NCBI RefSeq assembly: GCF_014356525.2
Contig: NC_052511.1
Location: 50,462,167 to 50,526,166 of the forward strand
DNA length: 64,000 bases
Direction: 5' to 3'
Origin: Nilaparvata lugens
Lineage: Eukaryota; Arthropoda; Insecta; Hemiptera; Delphacidae
Below are positions 42,696 through 54,824 of the stretch, piece after piece. The first letter of the stretch is position 1. Each line of letters begins with the position of its first letter. A program made the position numbers and the translations under genes. Under the pieces are notes generated by a model. It was not told where the DNA came from. It made no database searches and saw only the letters and a program-made list of their open reading frames with translations.

Positions 42696-42970
42696 CATAG
42701 AGAAACAATAGCGTAAGTAGATATCCCATGGAATAGGGCGTTTATGTCGCAACTTTTACTGTTATCTCAAGCCGATTACTGTCGATTATTGTCGATTTCT
42801 ACTGTTTTGACCGGGTAAGAGTGTATGAACGGCACAATATGAGAGACTACCAGCGTCATAAAGCTTCACGGGAAAGAAATACATGGACTATAGGCTTGAG
42901 ATAACAGTAAAAGTTGCGGCATAAAAGCCCTATACCATGGGATATCTACTTATGCTATTGTTTCTCTATG
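42696..42970. mobile_element. Rep-F MITE, copy F3, 275 bp
   Basis: Same ends and length as F1 and F2; flanks ATTCTAT and ATCCTAT (7 bp, one mismatch). 434 bp from F2. Confidence 0.85.
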
Positions 42971-43050
42971 ATCCTATAAACTGATAATATTCCCTAAATC
43001 CACCCCTATCCTTATTTAACGATTTCAAGTTCATTGAAGTGAAGTTGATA

Positions 43051-43416
43051 GTGAGGTCCACGTTATAATGGCAGTCAAGAGAGATAGGAGAACAACGTTG
43101 CCAATCCTCTGTCTTGTCAATGCCTTCTATAGACGGTACCTGATTAATTGATGAAATATTAACTGTTCGTTCTCGTTTGAAATAATCAATTATAATATAA
43201 TTATTTTATTAAGCATGAAATGATATTTTCAATAATTCATAATGAATTTTCATAATTAAGATGAAATATTTTGTGAATTGATTATGAGTTCTACATTGTT
43301 GAAACAAGATCTGGCAGCAGAGGAGAGTGAGAAAGAGATAGATGGTCCACTTTGTTGAATGATAGACAAGGATAGAAATACCTGAACAAACACTGCCATC
43401 ATAACGTGGACCTCAC
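43051..43416. mobile_element. Rep-I MITE, copy I3, 366 bp
   Basis: Left end GTGAGGTCCACGTTATAATG and right end ATAACGTGGACCTCAC, with inverted CACTGCCAT segments. TA precedes the left end; the right flank is TGTA. Longest copy in the window. Confidence 0.85.
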
Positions 43417-43620
43417 TGTAGTAAAAATTCAGTGGAGTTCAATGAGTTTGAATGAATTTAGTGTAATTGTAATTACTGTGTTGTAAAATCATCCTCTCCC
43501 ACTTTTGATTTGAACTTTGAAATGAAAACACTTTTGAAGTGGAACAATTGAATGTAACCAAATAGATAACATTCTTCCTACAATATTTATCTCTTTTCTG
43601 TATAGGGCTACTTGTAATAT

Positions 43621-43829
43621 AAATATAAAGAAATAAAAATCTCAGTACCCTTTTTTTGAAATATTTTATCACAACATGTTTCGGACATTTATGCCATTTT
43701 CAAGTGATTTATGAATTAAAATTATTTATTTATTTACTTCATATCACTTGAAAATGGCATAAATGTCCGAAACATGTTGTGATAAAATATTTCAAAAAAA
43801 GGGTACTGAGATTTTGATATCTTTATATT
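43621..43829. repeat. Long hairpin of a retroelement tail
   Basis: Arms of about 88 bp (43621-43710 and 43742-43829) are near-perfect complements around a 31-bp AT-rich loop. The arm contains 'ggcataaatgtccgaaacat'. 'ATGGCATAAATG.CCGAAAC' tails are common at 3' ends of arthropod retroelements, including Penelope-like ones, which also form inverted repeats; assignment is tentative. Confidence 0.6.
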
Positions 43830-44099
43830 CACTACAATACTATTAACATAATGTTATAGAAAAGAACAAGTGTTTTACAGATGAAAAGCTAAATAAGTGA
43901 ATGTTTTTCAATGTCAGGAACCTAATTTGAAGGGTGCCGAGGCTAAAATAATGTATTATTACTGGCCAGATGTGTGCCCTCTGCTCGACTCATCCTATTA
44001 TTTTTTTTTGCCGACGTGGTTCAATTTGTAGCCTCTTTTATCATAAAACTGGCTTCTTCCTTCCTCACTTCCTTCCTTCCTTCCGGTCAGGCGTGCAGG

Positions 44100-45090
44100 C
44101 GTGCGTGCGTGTTCTTCTTCTTCTTCTTCTTCTTCTCTGTCTTCTTCTAGCAATAAGCAGCACTAATAAACTCGCTGAAGACCTTTCACTCATTTTTACC
44201 CTTAGATTGCTGGGTTCTAAACAACATCATTCATCTCTCTTTTTTCTTTTCCGCTTCTCTCTCTATTCCTTCTTCATTCCATCATCTTCTCTGCTAATTA
44301 TTTTTTCTTTCTCTTTCTCCATTCTTTTCTCACTTTCATCTGTTGTTTTCTCAGATTATCCATCATTTTCCTTCATATTATCCATACATCTCTCCTTCCT
44401 TGTCCTGTCTCCATACATCTCTCCTTTCTTGTCCTGTTATGTCCTGTTTGTTCCCCACATCGTGATTTCTATTCGTTTTTCAACTTTCTCTTAATATTTT
44501 TTTTTCAATATCTTTGTGAAATTCATCTTAACCTTTTCCGTTATTTATTTATGGAGACAACAGGTGTCTTAATGTGTCTTCTTCACAAATACAACCATGC
44601 AAAATATTATACAATAAAAATACAATTTTGCAATATTGTTTAAAAAAAATGTTATCCATATCCCCCACTTATAACTTTGTTTTCTTGAATCTCTTCGACT
44701 ATTTCTATTTTTTTTCTGCTTCCAATAATTATTTTATCCACTTTTTTGACTTACAATTCCAATATTGTTAAAAAGAATGTTATCCATATTCCCCACTTAT
44801 AACTTTGTTTCCTTGAATCTCTTCAACTTTTTCTATTTTTGTTTTGCCTCTAATAATTATTTTATCCACCTTTTTGCCTCCACTATACTACTTATTCTCT
44901 TCTCCCACATTCACAAAAAAATGATTGTGTGTCGGAGAGGACATAGAGTCCCAACTCCGCCCCTTAATAGAGGGAGGCAATTATTCAATTCAATTCAATT
45001 CTCATCCCCTTTTCTATCTTCTTTTTCATCCACTGCTCCATCACATTTTTCCCCTTTAATTCCTTCCTATATCATTTCAATTAAGAAAGA
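44100..45090. repeat. CT-rich region with 127-bp tandem duplication
   Basis: CTT-rich from 44112. 'aatgttatccatatccccca' to 'aattattttatccac' (about 44648-44740) is repeated at about 44776-44870. The open frame 43970-44494 is driven by the pyrimidine bias. '(ATTCA)n' at 44977-45000. Confidence 0.7.
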
Positions 45091-45249
45091 ATAGGAGAGA
45101 ATGGACTGTGGAAAGAGCAGAGAATGCAGACTTTTGAGGGTTGAATAAATTCAGGTTAAAGCTATTTGAAATTTCAGGATGAATGGTGAAAATAGGGATA
45201 TAGTGTAATATATAGTTTTATGGTCCTGCAAAATTATTTTTTTAATATG

Positions 45250-45510
45250 TGAATATTCCCTATTTAAGTGATAATGATGTGAAATATTTTTTTCCATGTT
45301 TGGTTTTGAAGCATCTAAATTGAAAAATGTACTCTGTGGAAACAATTAAGGACTGAAAATTTTGTAAAGTGAACAACCACAAGACTTGAACTATTTCGGA
45401 CTATGTGTAACCTTATCTAAATTTGGGAGAGGAATGGCACAAGGTTACCTTATTCTTCTCTCCCTATCTTTTTCATGATATACTTATTGTATCAATCAAT
45501 AGAGAATTAT
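45250..45510 (+). mobile_element. LINE 3'-end-like segment
   Basis: Homologous to 55500-55960 and (reversed) 14945-15190, sharing 'gttttgaagcatctaaatt', 'gaacaaccacaagactt' and 'gcacaaggttaccttatt'. Confidence 0.5.
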
Positions 45511-46730
45511 ATAATGATATGTTCTAATCAGATATTATGAGTGGAAAGATGGAATAATTCTAGATACAGGGAAGATACCTTATAGATGGCGATGATCTAA
45601 AATCTAAAATCTGAATAATATTGAATCTAGGGAAACTAGATATATTTCTCTATATCTAGTTATATTTCTCTTCTTCACTATCTTTCCTTCTTCTTCTTTT
45701 GATTAATAACGCCTTCATTGATAATCATCATCACTCTCTTTCTCTTTTTCTAATTTCACCTTATTCTTCCGTGCAATGAGTAGTTGAAAAACTACTCCTC
45801 TCCCTAGCCCTTCTCCTTTATCATCTCCTTCTCTCTCCAACGCCTCCCCTCCATGATCACCGTCTCTCTCCATCTAATACACTCCATCCTTTGTTAATTC
45901 TCCAACATCTCCACTGACCCTACACCACTGAATTCTCCCCTTTAACTAACCTCAAGCTATGCCAATTATCTCCGTCATAATAATCAAACTTCCATTGATA
46001 AAAGATGGGGTGGTTCTCAATGACCCTTAGCTTCCAGCTTTCGACAAAGATCACCCTCAGAATTCATCAAATGAATCAATGAACTATGATGAATTTATCG
46101 ATTTTGTATTCCGGTTGTGTGATTATCGTTTGAAGTGGTTAGGCTGAGGATGGGTTCAATGACCTTCTGCCTTACTTATTGAAGGATGAAAAATTGATTG
46201 ATTGATTCCTATTTCTTTATCTTTGATACTAAGAAACTGTAGTATTGATTATCAGAGTTGAGAACTCTATTTTATTATGGGAATGTATTGATGAATAATT
46301 GAAATACATATTTTCTCAGCGGCTAAAAAATAATTTATCATTCTCAATTTCAATAACAATGAACAGTGAATATTGCATTAGATATAATGGTATCAGAGAT
46401 TTTCTAGGGAGATATTTTGTAAGAATTTCGAGAGAATAAATTTGATTTTATTTGATTTGAAGGCAGAGAAACGGCAACGCTGTTCCCCTATCTCTCTACA
46501 TCGTTATTCTAGTTTGGAACTCACTATACGTCAAATTTCTATTTATGAGTATAAATAGAACAACATCTTACACATAAAAGCGAAATCGAAAATGAATTTT
46601 CAATCCCCATCTGAAGATAAACTCAGAGCAAAATCTTCAATTATTATTTCTTTATTAGAGACAAACTGTGCTGCAAAGCCGGAACTTATCATCATCCATG
46701 AAAGAAACGGGAGTGAAGAAGACATAAAAT
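45511..46730. other. Spacer, nothing recognised
   Basis: CT-biased parts at 45650-45900; no exon structure or multi-copy repeat seen. Confidence 0.45.
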
Positions 46731-46734
46731 AAAA

Positions 46735-47480
46735 CTGAGAAGAAGACGATAAAGAGGAAGAAGAAGAAGAAGAGAAGAAGAAGAAGAAGAGGAAGAAGAA
46801 CAAGAAGAAGGAGAAGTAAAACGGAACATTATTGGAAGACAAGACAGCAATCATCTATCATCGCCCTTCAGAGACTGATGCCTTAGTGGCGTGTATACAG
46901 GAGGAACATGGAGAGAGAGGAAGAAAAAAAGAGATAGAGAGAAAGAGAACACTAAAGAGGAAGAGAGAGTTTTATGGAGAGTAAAAGTGAGAGAGGATAA
47001 CGGAAAAGAATGAGAGAGATAGGAAGAAAACAAGTGAGGAAGGAGAGTTTGATAGAGAGAGAAAGTGAGATAGAAGGAGGAAAACGAGAGAGAGAGAGAA
47101 AGAGAGCAAGGGAGAAAAAAAGAGTTTGATAGATAGATAAAGTGTTAGAGGGGGAAAGAAAATAGAGAGCGAGTGGAAGAGAACAATGGAGGAAGAGAGA
47201 ATTTAATAGAGAGAGAAAGTGAAAGAGATGAAAGAAAACGAGAGAGGGAAAGAAAACAAGTGAGGAAGAGAATGTTTGATTAGAGAAATGAAGTGGGAGT
47301 GGGGGAACGCAAATAGAAAGCTAGAGGAAGAAAACAAAGGAGGAAGAGAGAGTTTGATAGGGGAGAGATCGAAAGAGACAGTGAGAGTAAGAGAGAGAGA
47401 AAGTGATAGAGAGGAAGAGAACAGAGAGAAAATGTAAGAGAAAGCTATCAGGAAGTGAAGTAGAGATGAGAAAGAGATTG
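46735..47480. repeat. GA-rich tract (GAAGAA and GAGAGA)
   Basis: GAA core at 46758-46815, then GAGAGAAAG-type degenerate minisatellite with recurring 'gaagagagagtttgatag' to 47380. Confidence 0.8.
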
Positions 47481-48263
47481 ATTGACTCGGGGAAGTCGAG
47501 AAGAACAAACAATATGTGTGTTGAGATGGATAGAGTTGAGATTGTGGCAAAGGTTAAAAAGGACAGAAAGTGAGGAAATGGTGCTGAAAAGAAAGATGGT
47601 TGAATGATAAGGTAATGAGGGGAAGGATGAGATAATATGGATGCTTCATGAGAAGAGGAGGTTGGAGAATTGAAGATTATAATACTGTAGTTTAAAGGAA
47701 TTGAGATGAGAAGTATATGATCTGTGGAATAGAACAGGTTCAGAGAAGGGAGTAAGGAGTTTTAGAACAATGTATAAGACTGAAATGAGAATTAGAAATA
47801 GTTATTTGTATATCTAGAGTGAAAAGTACGACTTTTCTCCCTGTGAGAAAAAGTTTGAAGCCCGAGGCGAAGCCGAGGGCAACAATTTCCTGAGGGAGAA
47901 AAAGTATTTTTCGCTCGTGATGTACACAACATTTTTCCTCCATCTACATTTTTTTATAGAAACTGCAAATAAATCATTTTAATAACTTACGTATTGGTGA
48001 CAATGTTTCCTAACAACATAACCTACAATCTAGAACCTAAAACCGGTCGGCTGATTGCACTGCCGATTGCGCTAACTATCGGCCAAAGTTGTAACAATTA
48101 TATCAGCTGGGCAGGCTACCAAAAATGGCTGACTCCAGATCACGCGGTTCAGATTTGAATTGCAGAATGCAGATCAAAAATATTGTTGGCTGGTATTTTG
48201 AATAGAATAAAATATTTTAAAAATTGTAAGAATTTTTATCGTCTACTAATATTAAGAATATAA

Positions 48264-49491
48264 CAACTTCCCTGCCACATCATTTTTAGGTGTCTGCACC
48301 AGAAGGCCATGAGATTCTTTTTTGGGACTCACCATACTGCACAAACAGGCCATGAGATCCCATACGGGATCTCAGTCATTCTCAACTTTGAAGCAATGTA
48401 GCTCAATAGGGGATCTCATACTCATGCTTTCTCATCAATTCCATGTGCTGTAAATCCTAACCTTCAAAACGGTATATTAGCAAGGAGATTGGTTAACTCT
48501 GAAATATTCTATCATAATTTAAACATTTTGAGTATTTTATCCCTGAATTCACATTTCCAATGTTAAATTTACATTCATAAGCTATTATAATATAATAAAA
48601 TATGGAATGTGACAATGTTGGCAGACCTGGCATCAGTTGATTTCTGTTTTGAAGCAGAATAAACTGTAAACTAACCTGCAAGCTGCAAAATAATGGATAT
48701 GAGTTTATGGTGATGGTGATAAGTTGTAGCTTTTGTGAGTTTTTTATGAATTTAATTTGAATAAAAAATGGAAGACGATGAAATTATCCAATATCTTGAT
48801 GAAAGTGAGAGTGATTTGTCTGTTTCTGATTTTGATTCGGATGAAGATCCTGAATATGTGCCAAGCAATCCCAGCAGTGTAAGTGAAAGTGATCCCGAAA
48901 TAAATGATTTGAATCCTGATGGACTTGAAGCTGAATTAGTTGAGGTTATTCGGGACAGCAACAATGAAAGTGTGTTGAACTGGTATGAAGATGACGGTAA
49001 GAGAGATTATATGTTTTCAACCCTAATAATATTGACATTGGAGTTAACCCCGACTTGATTGACACTATGCATGATCTACCACCAATTGAATTCTTCTTTT
49101 TGTTTTTTGATGAAGAGATTATCAGTGATATATTTATGACATTCTTCTTTTTCTATTTCTTCATATCCTATTGAAACTGTAGAGTTCTGATTATGTTTTG
49201 AACTAATAATTTTTGAGATCCCATAATGGGTCTCAAATGCATAATAATAATGAGTAAAAAATTTCATAGTGGCACCAAGAGGCCATGAGATCCTATTTTG
49301 GATCTCACCATTTTTAGGCCATTGGGAGGGTCTTATTACTTTCTAACAGCATAGGAAACATTATACTCACTATATGAAGCAGTATTTCCAAAAAAATCAC
49401 TGTGGCCAGTATTGTCAGAGATATTTTTTTTCTATGGCCTGGTGTTGTCAAAGGGTGGGACCCACTTTAGGATCTCATGGCAGGGAAGTTG
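48264..49491 (+). mobile_element. piggyBac-like element, degraded
   Basis: Perfect 14-bp inverted ends CAACTTCCCTGCCA (48264-48277) and complement (49478-49491). Subterminal GGCCATGAGATCC-type motifs and palindromes (48347-48372, 49216-49238, 49281-49310) occur on both sides. It encloses an acidic transposase-N-terminus-like frame. CCCT ends fit piggyBac, but no TTAA flank is visible. Confidence 0.6.
48768..49174 (+). pseudogene. piggyBac-type transposase fragment, frameshifted
   Basis: Frame 1 (48768-49058) encodes a strongly acidic, Ser-rich N-terminus starting MEDDEIIQYLDESESD, with a DPEYVPS-like stretch, as in piggyBac-family transposases. Near 49012 homology shifts frame: the second frame (to 49174) gives NPDLIDTMHDLPPIEFFFLF followed by FDEEIISDI, which resembles the start of the DDE_Tnp_1_7 domain. 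It then stops; the catalytic Asp residues are missing. A normal transposase is around 500-600 residues, so this is a remnant. Confidence 0.55.
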
Positions 49492-50174
49492 CCATGGTAG
49501 GGTATGGAGATTTGATTTTGATTTGGAGATCTGATTTGCATGCCGATTGCGCGAACTATCGGCAAAAGTTGTAACAATTATATCGAGCTGGGCAGGCTAC
49601 CAAAAATGGCTGACTCCAGATCACGGTTCAGATTTGAATTGCAGAATGCAGATCAAAAATATTTGTTGGCTGGTATTTTGAATAGAATAAAATATTTTAA
49701 AAATTGTAAGAATTTTTATCGTCTACTAATATTAAGAATATAATATCATACAAACATATATTTCATGAGTTGATCAAATTTTTTGTTGTGGCATTGAATT
49801 CAGTTGACTCATGACTGACACCTGTATTATGTTTTCTCATCTGAGCTTAGACCTTCTAACCTATTACAATGTAAGTTTCAAAATAGAGATGCTCCCCATG
49901 TTATTTAAATGGAGTCACTTTTACTCCCTAGGGAGTTTTTCTGTTTTTTACTACCGAGAGCGAAAAAGTGACACTTTAGTATTATGTTTCAGGGAGTAAA
50001 GTAAGTAAGTACTTTGGACAGTAGGTGGAGGAAAAGATAATTTGAATCGTAGAAACCAAATTGAGAGAATAAATGAAATTGATAAATATTTATGTGAGTC
50101 ACATACGGTGTCAGATCTATTTTCGAGTCTCAAATGTGACTGAATGAGTGTTTTTGAACAACCAGGATCGATAA

Positions 50175-50325
50175 TTGAAGCCATCGATTTTCAAACGTTC
50201 GATTTTTTGCCGTCCCTATCGATTATGTTAGATTAAGCAGATGATGCTTGTCAAGTTTCGATTAATTTTAAAGAATTCATGAGGAAGGAAAAAACCGTAC
50301 GTCCAAAATGGATGTGTGTGTAACG
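50175..50325. mobile_element. Rep-G-like MITE, degraded
   Basis: Shares 'ttgccgtccctat', 'agattaagcagatgat' and 'atggatgtgtgtgtaac' with G1, with worn ends. Confidence 0.5.
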
Positions 50326-50342
50326 TTCCCATTAGGAACACA

Positions 50343-50450
50343 AGAGTGACTCGAGAAAAATATCTTGCCTCGCTGAGTAGAGATTCGAACCCTGGACTTT
50401 TGGTTTACAAAGCCAGCTTCTGAACCACTACTTGACTACGGCCAAAAATA
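50343..50450 (-). pseudogene. tRNA-Thr-like sequence (degraded tRNA or SINE head)
   Basis: On the minus strand: A-box-like 'tagtcaagtagtggttcaga', anticodon-arm-like 'ctttgtaaaccaaaag' (TGT position) and B box GGGTTCGAATC. The acceptor stem does not pair convincingly. Confidence 0.5.
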
Positions 50451-50569
50451 CATGAAGTACAGACAGAGAAGTGAAATAATAAAGTGGATATTGAGAAGTA
50501 AAGGATATGTGGAATAAAACAGGTTCAATGAAGGGAGAAAGGAGTTCTAGAACAGTGTATAAGGACTGA

Positions 50570-51520
50570 AATGAGAATAAGAAAAGATAATTTGAATCGT
50601 AGAAACTTCGTAGAATCCTAGTAGGAGGAGAAGAGTAGGAAGAGGTAGATAGATTGCATAGAGCATAGAGCATAGAGCATAAGATTGCACAAGTGGGCAA
50701 TTGCCTGTTTCTCTTTCCAAATATCGTGTTTGTGACTGTTCTAATAAATAAATGAATAAATTATATGGAAATGGAAGCTTTGAAATTCGCGACTGATTCG
50801 GAGAAATCTTATGAGAAATATCATAGAGGTGAAGTGGTTAGAAAGTGAAGAAATGTTTTCCAGTAGGAGAAAGAGAATAAGAAGAGGAATTTGAATCAAT
50901 GAGGATGTGAAGAGAAAGGAGAGAAAGAAACAGGTAGAAGAAGAGTAGCATGCTATACCAGAAGTAGAATAGGGGCATAAATAAGCTTGAGAAGAACAAG
51001 GATAAAGAAAGCTGGAATTATGATAACAAGAAGAAGGAATAATGAAAGGAGATGAAAGCGGAGCAAAGAAGAAGGAGAAGAAGAAGGAGAAAGAGGAGAA
51101 GAAAGAGGGAGGAAGAGAGCGAGAAGAAGTAGGAGGAGAAGAGTAGGAAGAGGAAGATATGATAGTGGAGAAGAGAAAGAAAAAATAGAAAGAAGAAGGA
51201 GAACAACAAGAATAAGAAGAAAAAGTAGAAGAAAAAGGGTGAAAAGTGGAGTATGGGTGGAGGAGGAGTAGATGAAGAAGAGAAGGGAGGAGAAGGAGAA
51301 AAAAAAGGAGAAGAACATGAAGAAGAAGAAGAAGAAGAAGAGGAGAAGAAGAAGAAGAAAGAGCAGAAGATAAAGCAAGGCAGAAGGGTAGTAGTATACG
51401 TCATCCACTTCCGCTAGTAATAATTCCTTTTCGAGAGTCCTTCTCAGCTCCCTCCCTCCGCCACTCTCTCACTCTCTCTTACACGCTCTCTCTCTCCCTC
51501 ACTCTCTTTCTCTTCCATAA
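50570..51520. repeat. GA-rich tract, then CT-rich tract
   Basis: GAAGAA/GAGGAG DNA with a GAA core near 51318-51360, switching to CTCTCT at 51440-51515. Long minus-strand frames are low-complexity. Confidence 0.8.
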
Positions 51521-51599
51521 CAAAGAGAGGAGAGAGGTTATATCGTTAAACACAACAATAGAACCACCGAGAGACCTTTCAAACTAGTGTGAGGGGGGA

Positions 51600-53165
51600 A
51601 CAAATCAGGGTCCTTAAAGGTGAGGGGTTCTCAATTCAAGGGGTATTTCGTGGAAAGGTGGACAAGTATTGGGGTGTCTCTAGTGAGATTCAGGGGACAG
51701 AACCCAGGGGTACTTCTGGACAGGGGGTGCAACTGAGATGGGCTACTTCGAGAGTATAGATGAGAGAGAGATAGAGATGTCAGGGGTATCTCAGGACAGG
51801 GGGCTGCTATTGAGATAGGTTTTCCGAGTGTAGAGGGAGAGAGAGAGGTCTGGGGTATCTCAGGACAGGGGGATGCTATCAAGATAGGTTTTTCGAGGAA
51901 AGATTGATTGAGTACTTTATTTATGTAGATACAATATATACTGGCTTATAAACTTATAAAATATACAATAGCTTACAATACAGCAACATTATAGATGAAT
52001 TTACATAATAGCCTATAGACTAAGAAAATAATTATTGAACTGTAAATGATACGAAAAAATCAATTTATAATAACTAATAGTTATTTGTATATCTAGAGTG
52101 AAAAGTACGACTATTTCTCCCTGTGGGAAAAAGTTTGAAGCCCGAGGCAAAGCCGAGGGCAACAATATTCCTGAGGGAGAAAAAGTATTTTTCGCTCGTG
52201 ATGTACACAACATTTTTCTCCATCTACATTTTTTGATAGAAACTGCAAATAAAATCATTTTAATAACTTACGTATTGGTGACAATGTTTCCTAACAACAT
52301 AACCTAAAATCTAAAAACCCAAAACCGGTCGGCTGATTGGCACTGCCGTTTGCGCTATCTATCGGCTAAAGTTGTAACAATTATATCAGCTGAGCGGCTA
52401 CCAAAAATGGCTGACTCCAGATAACGCGTTTCAGATTTGGATTGCAGATCAAAAATATGTGTTGGCTGGTATTTTGAATAGAATAAAATATTTTAAAAAT
52501 TGTATAAATTTTTATCGTCTACTAATATTAAGAATATAATATCATACAAACATATATTCATGATTTGATCAATTTCTTGTTGTGGTATTGAATTCAGTTG
52601 ACTCAATGACATACACCTCTATTACGCTTTCTCATTGAGCTTAGACCTTCTAACCTATTACAATGTGAGTTTTGAAATAGAGATGCTCCCCATGTTATTT
52701 AAATGGAGTCACTTTTCCTCCCTAGGGAGTTTTTCTGTTTTTTACTACCGAGAGCGAAAAGTGACATTCAGTATTATGTTTCAGGGGAAAAGTAAGTACT
52801 TTAGACAGTAGATGGAGGAAAAGATAATATTGTTATGCATCTACATAAATTGGTGGAACTTTGGACATATCAATGTCCATTCTTAGGAAAGAATATTCAA
52901 AATATCCTTCCTACTAGCTCTCCACAAAACAGATGGTAGAGAGAGAGAGCGATGTCAAGGGTATCTCAAGACGGGGGGGGTTGCAATCGAGATAGGGTAT
53001 TTCGAGTATAGGGGGAGAGAGAGATTCAGGGGTATGGGTGATAGACAGGGTAGACTTCTTGACAGGGGGGGAGGGCAATTGTAGCGGGGTATTCCGAGTA
53101 TAGAGGGGGGAGAATTCAGGGCTACCTGAGGACAGGGGTCGGGGTGCAATCGAGATGCACTCCAC
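51600..53165. repeat. 78-bp minisatellite split by a TE insertion
   Basis: Units with 'ggggtatctcaggacagggg' and 'gagataggttttccgag' lie at 51640-51900 and related units at 52925-53160 ('gtatctcaagacggggg', 'gagatagggtatttcgag'). The gap holds rep-D copy D3 and about 170 bp on its left. Confidence 0.75.
52075..52830 (+). mobile_element. Rep-D copy D3, most compact
   Basis: Runs from 'gtatatctagagtgaaaagt' to 'aagtaagtactttagacag' without the insertions of D1 and D2; about 755 bp may be the ancestral length. Confidence 0.75.
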
Positions 53166-53538
53166 CGAAATGAAAAAAATTGAGAGGACTTGACTGGTCT
53201 TGTTGGCAAGACTGGCCAGCTGTTCAAGATTCGAGATCTACAGCTTCTATTGTCTGCTATCATCCTGTTAGCGGAGGATGTTGGCTATTATAGTTGAGTC
53301 ATGGTTTGAATGAAGAAGGTCTATTGATATATTTCAGATAAGGTAGATCAATAGATTCATGGATTTATGTCGTCTACAAGAGTAAGAATATTGATTCTGT
53401 GGGTATTTTATTTATTTTTATTTATTTATTCAATCATTCAGAATTACACAACTTACAGAAAGTACCACAGGCTAACTTACGCCCAAAATGGTTCCAATTC
53501 TAATTTATACAACAGTCAAAATATAGTTAGGTTATGTA

Positions 53539-53793
53539 GGAGTGATCCGTGGTCTAGTGGATAGAGAGCTTGCGTAGCAGCATAGAGATCCCGGGTTCGA
53601 ACCCACTCACAACCGAAAGTTTTTTAACCAGATCACTCCCGTGTTATCTATCGGATGGGCACGTTAAACTGTCGGTCCCGGCTTAAGTATGACAGTCGTA
53701 AGGCCCATTGACGGCTCAAATTATATATTCAGGCGGTGGGACCTTCCCGCAAGGGACTCCCCACCAACATAGCCATACGAATTTACTTTTTTG
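53539..53793 (+). mobile_element. tRNA-derived SINE, copy S3
   Basis: 255 bp, GGAGTGATCCGTGGTCTAGT start, B box GGGTTCGAACCC intact, T-rich tail. Perfect 11-bp target duplication TAGGTTATGTA (53528-53538, 53794-53804). It sits in a rep-A-type internal module (53440-53835). Confidence 0.92.
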
Positions 53794-53835
53794 TAGGTTA
53801 TGTATAACTTCAAAATTCTTCAATTTACAATTCAA

Positions 53836-54528
53836 AACACATAATTCATCACACACAGATCATTTTTAAATTTAAAAAGTTCTAAATTGAATTAAATTAT
53901 TTTCAGTTACTAATAGAGACAAAGCTATGAAAAAGTTAACCATAATTTTTCCTTCCCATTATTTGCGAAAGATATATCCTTGCTATTATCTGCACATTGT
54001 ATCAAGCTATCCTGATCTTATAAATAAAGTGTAAGTATAACATCTCATTATTACAGGCATAAAAGTTTCTTCGGCATTAAAGATTCAATCAGGGACAATA
54101 ATATTCTAGGTATAAACAGTTACTTCACTCTATGATATTCATTCTCTGAAGCAGCCGTCAAGGAGACTATTCAATGAACATGTCTCAATCAAGCCTCGGT
54201 TGTGTCTAAATCAATCTGATTTAATAGAATTCGAAGAAAATAGTTCTCATCTTATGAACTCTGTTTCACCAGAGACAAACGAATATCCTATCCCATGTCC
54301 CATCTTATAATAATATTCATTCTTCTCTCTATAATTCCACAAATGGATATAAAAAAATGGTATATTTTTTGAACTTTGAGTGCAATCTAACACTTTGGTT
54401 AATGAACAGTTCAATTCTAGCTTAAATTAATATAGGTTAAAGTTTGACACTAAAGTGATATATGATCCTTCACAGTCTTATCGAGCAATTCCCATGCACT
54501 GTTACTTTCAGTATCACTCACTAACACT
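53836..54528. other. Spacer, nothing recognised
   Basis: AT-rich; no exon, RNA gene or repeat identified. Confidence 0.45.
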
Positions 54529-54783
54529 ATGTTAAGGTGCGTACAGACTGTCGCTCTGCTCCGCAACCGAACGTCACTCCAGCAGAGCGATTGATGATCG
54601 ACCGGCGAGCAACAGTGGTTCGACCGGGGAGCGCGAGAAGATCTAACATCTTCCGTAACGTTCATGATGGGTGCGTGGGCGGAGCGACTGTAGTTCGATG
54701 GTGGTACGAGGGCGGTACGAGGGCGGTACGAGGGAGGAGCGAGCTCGGTGCGGGTTGGAAGCGCGAATATGTGTATGCAGCTT
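54529..54783 (+). mobile_element. Rep-N GC-rich MITE, copy N2
   Basis: Ends TTAAGGTGCGTACAG and GTATGCAGCTTA, TTA on both flanks. Contains a local triplication 'ggtacgagg'. Inverted relative to N1. Confidence 0.75.
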
Positions 54784-54824
54784 ACATTTACACGAGTAGG
54801 TATAATAGAAGATAGAACTGTAAA

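Larger units (their letters stand above)
47803..50035 (+). mobile_element. Rep-D copy D2, interrupted and partly duplicated
   Basis: Left part 47803-48263, right part 49541-50035. The segment 48061-48263 is repeated at 49541-49743, so the intervening 1.28 kb is bracketed by 200-bp direct repeats rather than a short target duplication. Confidence 0.7.

Noticed and set aside
43970..44494. 174-codon frame with signal-peptide-like and membrane-like stretches
   Set aside because: Leu/Ser/Phe richness follows from CT-rich DNA; no conserved motif and no splice context.
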